Assembly (NCBI GenBank): GCA_000708835.1
Contig: DF237180.1
Coordinates: forward strand, 62,001-126,000
From: Klebsormidium nitens
Taxonomy: Eukaryota; Streptophyta; Klebsormidiophyceae; Klebsormidiales; Klebsormidiaceae
DNA length: 64,000 nucleotides
Reading direction: 5' to 3'
Position numbers and translations under genes: made by a program. Each line of letters starts with the position of its first letter. Position 1 is the stretch's first letter. The notes beneath the pieces were generated by a model. It searched no databases and was not told the DNA's origin. It was given only the letters and a program-made list of their open reading frames with translations. Below are positions 51,801 through 60,298 of this stretch, in pieces.

Positions 51801-54051
51801 AAACGGAAGAAGCGTGCGACTTTCTGAGTGACACAACCTGTGCCCTCGCAGAGCCGCCGGTTCTTGCGCAATTTCCGGCTGGAAGAAGGCCGTTAAAATT
51901 TTGCTATCATACCCGGTCCTCGATGTCGGACCTGTTGTCGCACCTGTGACTCTGCAGACCTCTTGGCTTGCAACACGGTCGGATTCCTTTGGCTCCATTC
52001 TGAGACCTCCCGGCACTCGTCGATGCCAACTGCAGAACCACCGGTCTATGGCTCTCTTTGGCTGCCAGTCGACCGCCAGCTTGTCGATGTATATCCCCAC
52101 TCAGAAATCTTTCCCCAACCCTCCATTTACCTCAAGACCCTTTCCTAACCGTCGATCCCGCTGCTCTGCAGGGCCACAAGCTCGTGACGACCGTCGATCT
52201 AGAGGGCATGCGGCGCGGCAAGGGCAAGCACTGGTACGCGTGGAGCATGTTTGGCGCCTACTGCCAGAGCAAGTTGGCATCTACCATCTTCAGCATCGAG
52301 CTGCACCGCCGGCTGCCGAGTACCGCCCATACGGAGGTGGTTGCCATGCACCCCGGCTTCTGCGGAACCGAAGGTAGGTTTTGGTCTACTGGGTTGAGAC
52401 GTCTTTGGTAACCGGACGGGGCGGAGAGAAAAGTTTTCCTTGTCCGGATTGCAAGTTGCGATTCTGAATGTTTGCCCTCTGCTCCATCCCAATGGAGCGG
52501 TAAACGAGGGTCATCTTGGAGGCAACAAGTCTGACTAGCGCCCGGGTCGTATCGCAGGTTTGGTATTGTTGCAAGCAGAAGCGGATCTTGCACGCAAAAT
52601 CGATTTCGCGAAAGCGTCGCCCTCTTGACTGTCAGATTGAGAGCTTTACAAAGCAGATGTCCTGACCGGAAGATAGGACTCCTCACAGATCGTTATTATC
52701 GTAATTCAATCTCAGCGATCCGCAACTTACCTGTGGGTAGTGCAATGGTTTCGAACGATTCACAGACCCTGCTGCTCCGTTCGAGGGTTTCGAAACAGCG
52801 CCCATTGATTCCGAGAAGTGATCTGAGAGACAAAGTCGCTTAACGTAATACTTTTCGTGCCAGGCATCCGCAACTTCCTGTGGGTGGTGCAATGGTTCTA
52901 CAAGGCGCTCGGCCCGCTGCTGGGCATCTTCCTGACGTGCAACGAGGGCGCGCGGGGCCCTCTTTTCGCGGCGACGAGCCCGGTCGTAGTCGCGCAAGCC
53001 AGGAGGCTGCGGGCGCTTCAGTCGCGGAAAGGGCCCTACTATAATGCGGGGGGGTATGCAGAGACCGTCGGCCCCCAGGCTCAGGTAAGGCACTTGTGCG
53101 CTTCGTCTTGTTGGCTCTTTGTTTCTGGTGAAGGAGAGTGTTAAGTGTTTCTGTTGTAGAGTATCCGATTTCTGGGGGCTTGTGATTTACATTGGCTTCT
53201 CCGGCAAACGGGGGTTGCTCCAAAGAACTGATATCGGACCCTGGTTAGGAGAACTCGGGTTCTGATGTGTGTTGAAATCAGAATGGATGGTGGACGGAGT
53301 TTGGTCCTAAATTTTCGAACTAGCTGTTTGTTTGGCTGATATAAAAACTTCTTAAATCATGAACGTTTTTGCGCTAAGCGTTGAGCATCAGCTTATACTC
53401 GGCGCCGGACCGCTTCGGCGACCCCAGAGCCAATATTAGATTTTTCCTTCCACGATCAGCCTTAGAATAAACGCGAGACTTCTACCAAGTCGGTAAGGTA
53501 TCAAAGTCTGGTCGAAGGATAAGCTGTCTATTTAGCCCCGCGCTCGAGAATGTCGTAAACTGGCGTCAAACTCGGGCCCTTCGGCCCGTAAAACTCAGTT
53601 TCTTTTTACGCAAAGCTTCAACGTTCGCTCGCATGTTGGATTGAACATACTTGTTCTTCCGTAGCTCTGCATTCTTTGTATTCAAGGAGTGGCACTCTTG
53701 AACGGCCTCGGATTAACGTCAGCTTATCTGCTACTTCATTTGGGTGAAGGTTATTCGACATTGAGCAATGGCTTACGTTATCGTGTCGCTTTCATTTCGC
53801 AGGACCCTCGCCTGGCTGCGGAGCTTTGGGACGAGACGATGCACATCCTCAATCTGCCCACCGACTATGTGGAGCGGAAAGTTTCCGCTCACCTGAAGAG
53901 CCGGCCGGAAACCGCAGGGAGGGAGGCGGAAATGATCGAAGCGGAAGCCATGAACGTCACCTTGCCGGAGGAGAATACGGGGTGGAGCAGGCTGGTCGGA
54001 TACGTTCCTCAATCCTGGTTCAAGTGGGTCAAGTGGGTGAAATGGTTGTAA
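48831..54051 (+). CDS. Short-chain dehydrogenase/reductase, retinol-dehydrogenase/WWOX-like
   Basis: Seven exons: 48831-48961, 49788-50022, 50502-50666, 51043-51135, 52172-52373, 52864-53084 and 53803-54051, giving 431 residues. The protein belongs to the SDR group that includes retinol dehydrogenases and TIC32-like proteins, and should use NADP(H) on a lipophilic alcohol or aldehyde. Residues 20-42 form a probable N-terminal membrane anchor (KFLFRAWLIIVGLFWNTWAV). Cofactor motif TGPTSGIG is at 70-77 and ACRDVSAGQK follows. NNAG is at 153-156. The SDR Tyr and Lys are in YCQSK (238-242). HPGFCGTEG and the later DPRLAAELWDET are typical for the subgroup. The end carries a tiny repeat (FKWVKWVKWL). 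A decayed copy of exon 6 lies in the intron before it. Substrate unknown. Confidence 0.9.
52711..52765 (+). repeat. Degraded copy of SDR exon 6 start inside the preceding intron
   Basis: The block at 52711 repeats the exon start at 52861. It keeps ATCCGCAACTT, CCTGTGGGT and GGTGCAATGGTT with single changes, and an AG precedes it (CTCAG). An extra base shifts its frame. The distance between copies is about 150 bp. Confidence 0.88.
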
Positions 54052-56499
54052 AGTGGGCAAAGCTTGTGTAATATTCTCAGTGCTTCTTGACTTAAGAGCT
54101 ATTGTAGGCTGAGGTCGTGGTAATCGACAAGAGGGGATATGCTGTCATTGATCGGACTTTGGTAGGCTAGTAGCTTCGCGCACGCGCAGTTTGACACAAG
54201 AAGAGGCTCGTAGAGCATATGACGCCATTGCATGTACGGCATGTATAGATTGCCATGCATATACGCACCTTTCTTTGCAATGTAATTTGAAAGCATCGAA
54301 GGTTTTCTTGAGGATTGAGCATTTGGATCAGGAATTGCTGTTTAAAGGGCAGTGATCAGTATATCAATTTACAAGTTAAGAGCACTATCGTTTGACCTGA
54401 ACGATAGTGCATCAATCTTGCCAGGTTGATGCAAACTATCTTGACCGGGACCCACTACAGTAGATCTGTAGACGTCTGACTGGACTGTGTGTTTTTTATA
54501 AATTTGATCGAGCCGCCACTTACCGGATTTGACATCAACGCTTCCCATTCCTTGCATGGGCCTGTCATAGTTTTTCTAAAAACTGGTTTGGAGGAAAAAA
54601 GAATACGTGCAGTGAAAATGGTTGTAGAAATGTCTACATTTTCTGAATGTATGAATCGATCGAACCTCTACTTTTAGGAGGATGTATAGCCTGCCAGGCA
54701 AACATGCGTTTCTTTCTCCTAAATTTCTTATCAGGATATGTCCGTGTTCTAGAGGCGCATCTAGGGGGTGGTCAGGCTTGCCGCCGTCGCCTGTCGCGCA
54801 TGGGACCCATTGCCATTGGAGCCTGGAGGCTGAAGAAGGCTTATACAGTAATGATCGGATCATCATACATAACCGAGGTCTGTCATACTGGAATCTGGAT
54901 TCTGAACATTCAACACTCCCATCCGACATATCTGCTTGCACCTTTTGCCATGACATGCATTATTCACATGCTCCGAGTTTAATGATTTCAATCAAGGTCC
55001 GGACTGCGGAAGATCAGGGCGAAAGCTGTCAGATCGTACGGTCGTCACCATGCAGCCTGCAGGTCTACCGTCTCCGTCGGAGTCCGGAGTCCGTCCAATC
55101 ATCAAATTGTCAGTCCGTACCATATCGAGATTCGGCGCCCCGAATTACGGGCTGCAAAATCGGGCCGGGATTGCTACCAGGCTTGCAGCCTGCAGGTCCG
55201 TCGCGACGCGTCGTCCAGAAATGTGGCGCAACTGCAACATCTGGCGAGCCTCATGGTGCTGCTGCCGCCAAGAGAGCAAAATGCAGGCCGCCGCAGGATC
55301 CATGAACTTGAAGCGGCATCCATGACGACGTACATACGTGAAGGACAGGAATGAAGTCAGCTTGGGATTGCGTTAAATAGGTACGTACTTCGACTCTTTT
55401 GAGTGGAGGCCCCTTGCTTAAGTGAACAGTAGCTTGTGCCAGCAACGTGCATGAGAGAATAGCATGGTAGCAGGGACGGTAGCAGATCTCGATCTGGACT
55501 TCTTCTCAATTCGATCTGGACTTCTTCTCAAGGCGCCAAAGTCAACAGGTAGCTCAACGATCTCAATGCTGCACCTAATTGAGTGTTGCTAACTCCAATC
55601 AGCAAGAAGGGATATGTGGCAGCCAGCTGGACTAGCAGACTGGACTCTTGTGAGACAAAGCAGCAAGTCATTGATGAGACCTATAGGGCTACAACAATTG
55701 GGGATGTATGACGATGATTGACGGCCAATTACATACTGGAGACCGACAAAGTTGACTCTGCTCAAACTTCTGTGCGCGGCTCAGATTACTATGCCTTACG
55801 CGCAGAGTCTACAAAGGAACCTGCGAGATTCCATGCTTATCTGAGAGTAGCGAGCTATTGAAATCAAGAGCCAGCAATTTTTTTTGGGCAATGAACGGAT
55901 CAAGCAATAAACAACCACCCCCTTTCAATTGATGCAGCTTTAAGTCATAACTAGCTGAGAATCTTGCTTGATGCATCAATCCAGGTGAATCCATCTGCAA
56001 GTGATGGATTACTACGGTACCGGTCTTGGATAGCAAAGAAGCTCTGAATTATTACAGATCGTTGTGGAAGGGTCCAAGGGAAGTGAGACGGTATGTTGGA
56101 CCTGGTGAGCTGCAAATCTTTTTACTCTTTTGTACTAGGAAGCGTTCGTCATGTATCTGATTCCCCTCGTCATCGTCATTGCCTGAATGGACCACATTTC
56201 GCTCCCTTATGATTGCATTCTCCAATCTGAAGGTGATTGCAAACCACTGGCAAAAGTAAACACCCAGATTGCAAGCTGGATGATTGCCACAGGAAGGACT
56301 CAGCTGCGGCAGTCTCAAATGATATTGGGCTTACGTCTGACCAAGTGCTGAACGTACTTAGTCTGGCACGACAAACGCATAGGAACTCTTTAAGCTGTCC
56401 CTTGTGCAATGTATTTGAAAATGGGTTGCAAAGTCCTCTGACCCTGAACTCAGCTCGTAAGCGCCGGTAGTGCCTTCTCCTTTGCAACAAACTGTGCTG
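54052..56499. other. Intergenic region before the RhoGAP gene
   Basis: No exon is supported. I looked for a PH domain that often precedes RhoGAP in plant REN1 proteins and did not find one. A 21-bp direct repeat lies at 55489-55531. Short AT-rich runs and several small open frames without recognisable domains make up the rest. Confidence 0.5.
55489..55531. repeat. Perfect 21-bp direct repeat, period 22
   Basis: TCGATCTGGACTTCTTCTCAA occurs twice, one base apart. It is intergenic. Confidence 0.95.
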
Positions 56500-59400
56500 A
56501 TGGTGTCAGTTGATGGTCACAGTCCTCCGCACTTGCAGGAGTCAGCATCTCTGGATCAGGACAGACTACGAAGGCCTGAGTATTATGCACTCCCGGCCAA
56601 AAACATGAGCATGGCGTCACCTGAACCCCTCATGGACCTCAATGGGGTGCCGTCAATGTTAGAGAAGGCCCTCTGCTTTCTGGAGACAAGAGGCGCGGTG
56701 GCGGAGGGAATCCTGAGGAAGTCGGCAGATGTTGAGCAAGTGGAGTACAGGCTATCCACATATTATCAAGGTGCGAGTCATACCCCTCATACACTAATGC
56801 ACTCTAGCTCTGTCGCCCTCTGAGTAATCTGGAGCCTGGTCCATAGAGGGCAAAGTTTTTCAGAGGCCCCTTGTCTGGTCCATCACTTCAATTGCATGCC
56901 ATGTAGCCAGACTGTGCTCTGCTATAACAAAAGTTGAGGAGGCTGGTACTTCAAAGGCCCTCATTGATTGCCGACCCTGCTTCTTCAAGAGAGTTTCGTG
57001 ACATTCTCCCTGCTTTTGTTTTCAATCCTGAGTGGTGGCTGCGCTCCGGGGACTGCACTCGCTGCTTTCAACGTTCAAATGAACGTGCTTGCGAAGCCCA
57101 AAGCGTATGGATTTTACTATCATACCTTCCTTCACTCATGTAGGGAAAGATGAATTTGGCGAGCGTGAAAACCCCCATGTGGTGGCGGACTGCATGAAAC
57201 ACCAGCTGCGGCGGATGGCCTTCTCGCCCGTGCCTGAAGAGTGCTGCACTGCGCTGCTCCAAGCCTACTGTAAGGTTTTACAGAAGTCACCCACTTCAGC
57301 TTTCTGTATCTGGTGGGTCTTTCAGGTTTTCGAATGTGCAGACTCCCGCCTTGGCAGTTTCTGAGGGGTGCTGCAACGCGCTGCTCCGAGCCTACTGTAA
57401 GGTCCAAAGGAGCTCGACCCTTTCTTGGTTTTTGGAACCCAGTGGGGTACATAGGAGTTTAAGGTCATCAGATCTCCCTCCTATCAGTGCGCAAGGAGTG
57501 CTGCAGACTGCTGCTCGGTGACTACTAGGTTATTGCAATGGACCCAGTTGCTAAGCAAACTTGTTCAGGGTTACTAAGTTCTTTGGTGGTCTAGGACTTT
57601 CGAATCTATGAAGCTGGTGGATTCTCCAAGATCCCGCTCTCCGAACTGCCTGAGCTCAGATGCGCGGTAAGACCGAGGGCCTTATGTATTGATCAACTCC
57701 ATTGAGCAGTTTCCACAGTGTTCAAATATCTGAAGGGTGAAGCTGGAGATAAATTAATTTCCTGTTGAGAATTTTGATCTGCCGTCCAACCCAACATTAA
57801 AATGTCAAAACATGCTTCCCAAAGTTTCTGATACTTACTGTGTTGTGACCGACATCTCACGGTGACTGCTAGTCGATGCATCTGACACTGGCTTGCCGCT
57901 CAAAAGAAGTTGGATCTGGTAGCCCTACATGCATCGATCCCACAGAAACCCCGTTGAAGAGTATCTCGAGATTTGATGCTTAAGGGAGCAGCGTCTTAGC
58001 ATCTTTGTCTGCTTGCTAGGGTGTAGGAATTCGCGTGCCGCGTCTGCAAAATCAAATGCGCACTACAGGTGTGAAGATGTTCAGAGATTTGATGGACGGC
58101 TCGTCGCTTGTTGATGCAGTTGCGTCGCCAGCTGGCACGGAGGCCGAGGCTCTGCACACAGCAGTGGTGGAGACATGCCCAGAGGAAAACAGGAGACTTA
58201 TGCACAGGCACGTGACCCCCCGCTCTTATTCTCCATGCTTTGCCTTCGATTGTTGGCTTGGATAATACTTTGCCGAAGGATGTGGTGCATTCGTTTCTAA
58301 AGGAAATTGAAACTGCTTGGAATAGGGAGAAGGTCGTGCTTTGTTGGCTGAGATGTTCCGCAAACCTTCAAAAGGCCAGCTGCAGATTTGTTTTCAGGGA
58401 GAGGCCATAGGGCACTTTTTTCCAAAAAGACTTTCCATTGCGACAAACGTACTGGAGTAGAACTGGGATCTGGCGGCTTTCTCCGAGCAGCGCTTGTTTC
58501 CGCGAATTGCGATGTCCTGGCAAAGACCCTCTGAATCGTAGACTGTCGGGTCGTGCTATTGGGAATCGTGTTGGAGATTTAAAGCGTACAGCTGCGGTTC
58601 CTCAGCTTGTTGGTCCACTTCAAGTAGAGAAGCAGCCCCGATTCCAAGGAAGGCGTGAATCATTCAGTGAAGGCGTTTGCGGTCACTTCTCAGATCCCGT
58701 CCAGTATCATCCGAAACTTCGAAATCAGTCCGGATGTCTAAGACACATAGACCAACTTTGAACCCGCATCGACATCCGTTTTGACTGTATGAACGCTGTG
58801 CACGCTGCATACGTCGGCCGATGACCTGGCTTTTCAGTCCGATGTTATCCGAGATCCTTTGATCCCCTGAAACTCTCCTTTAAAGTTCCAATCAATTTAT
58901 AAGAACCTCCAGATCGACCACACACACCCGTCACCCGTGTCCGGTTCCGCAGCGTCCAAGAGCAAGCTCACTGTGTAGACCCGACTGTCCAAACTGTCCG
59001 GTTTGCTGAAGCCGTCCACACCGTCCGCAGGATCCTGCACACCCTGCACGTGGTGTCGTGCCACGTGGCGGCCAACAGCATGTCCACGGACGCCGTCGCG
59101 CGGTGCATGGCGCCTCTCTTACTGCGGCCGCTGTTCCTGGGGGAGATCTTCCCGGGCGCGAACGAGAGCGGCTCCTTTTCCGGCAGCCGCCACGGCAGCA
59201 GCGGCTCCTTTTCCGGCAGCCGGCACGGCAGGAGCGGCTCGTTTTCCGGCAGCCGTCACGGCGAGGGCAGCGGCTCATTTTCCGGCAGCCGGCACGGGGA
59301 GAACAACATCGTGAGCGCCATGAGCGCGGCCAGCTCGGCGGTGGACCTGACGGTGGCGCTGATAAACGCGCACGACACCGTTTTCGAGGTAACGAATTAG
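56500..59400 (+). CDS. RhoGAP domain protein of plant REN1 type (possible N-terminal half of a fusion)
   Basis: Four exons: 56500-56770, 57144-57269, 58120-58207 and 59031-59388 (or to the stop at 59400), about 281 residues. RhoGAPs switch off Rho-family GTPases (ROPs in plants) by speeding GTP hydrolysis. LNGVPSMLEKALCFLETRG and VAEGILRKSADVEQV carry the arginine finger (Arg 73 if the ATG at 56500 is the start). ENPHVVADCMKHQLRRM, FSPVPEECCTALLQAY, CPEENRRLMHRILHTLHVVS and DAVARCMAPLLLRP follow in the order seen in REN1 proteins. A (SGSFSGSRHG)4-like insertion interrupts the end of the domain. No PH domain was found, so the start is provisional. The intron after 58207 has a GC donor. The last exon may stop at 59400 (VFEVTN then TAG) or splice at 59388 in phase 0 to the globin exons. 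Confidence 0.82.
57228..57535 (+). repeat. Serial copies of RhoGAP exon 2 end with its splice donor
   Basis: The real exon end (57228-57275, GTGCTGCACTGCGCTGCTCC then AAGCCTACTGTAAGG) is followed by two decaying copies at about 57362-57405 and 57489-57531. The first copy keeps CTGTAAGG, a complete donor. The second has lost it (GACTACTAGGTT). Spacing is about 134 and 127 bp. Confidence 0.92.
59167..59297 (+). repeat. In-frame repeat coding (SGSFSGSRHG)n in RhoGAP
   Basis: Four units of about 33 bp encode SGSFSGSRHG with two-residue variable linkers (SS, RS, EGS). The unit is in frame, so it adds a Ser/Gly/Arg/His-rich loop after the last conserved helix of the RhoGAP domain. Confidence 0.95.
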
Positions 59401-59623
59401 GTAGAATTAGGTCTGTTTCTCCATTCTCGAATCTGCGGTCCACGATCTCGTTCTACCTTTTCCTTTTTGTGTGCTCAGTTCCAATCGTCTTTTCAATCCA
59501 GCGAGCGGTGGATCTAAATACCGGCGCTGACCAAGCTGACGTGCGATGCTGTTTTTGGTGACGGGTGGTGTCCCCTGGTTGTTCCATTTTGTGGTTCCTG
59601 CGCGCTCTGAAGAATATCACTTC

Positions 59624-59820
59624 GACGGTGGGCCCCTTTTGTGGCGGTTATCAGGGCGCATGACACCGTGCTCGAAGTGGATTCTTTTGTGCTTCTGATC
59701 TTTGTTGCTCTGAATCTGCATTGTGAGTTTACGATAGTGCTTTTGTGATAGTCAGTACGATCAGCGCCACCAGCTCGGCGTTCCGACTTTAGGGGGGCGC
59801 TCGACAGAGCGTTCGACGCC
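59624..59820 (+). repeat. Two degraded copies of RhoGAP exon 4 end
   Basis: The real exon end at 59310-59390 has CCAGCTCGGCG, then GTGGCGCTGAT, then CGCACGACACCGTTTTCGAG/GT. A copy at 59624-59680 keeps GTGGCGGTTAT, GCGCATGACACCGT and CTCGAAGT. A third at 59758-59820 keeps CAGCGCCACCAGCTCGGCG and a rougher tail. Neither keeps a good donor. Confidence 0.82.
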
Positions 59821-60298
59821 TGATCTTGGATTGCTTCCTCTCATTCCTTCAGAAATTCCTTCAATACGGCTTTGTGCATGAAACATGCAAATCAAGCTCT
59901 CGCTCCAAGCCGAAACGCCTTCGCAGGCTGCCGCACATTCCGTCTCATGTTCAATGGAATCTAGCAGATAACGGTTGTGTCATCCTAGGGCACTTGTTAC
60001 ACGGTTTCCGCCCTGGCTTGTCGCCCCACATGACCCTTTTCGTTACTGCCCACAAGATATTGGGGCAACAAAAAAGTACAAAACGATGGTCTCGAGATCG
60101 GTCCTGAAGCTGCGTGGCTGGACGTAACTTTCAACATGGTGGATCTGTGGCTCTACAGCTTGTGTACTTCCTATTTAAGCGGAAGTATTGATTAGAAATG
60201 ACAGTATGTTGTCCTAAAGAAGCGTGGGATAAGCCACGGAAGTGGCCCGACTTTTAACAAGTCTGATCGCAGATTGTCTGTTTATCCCCGCTCTGCAG

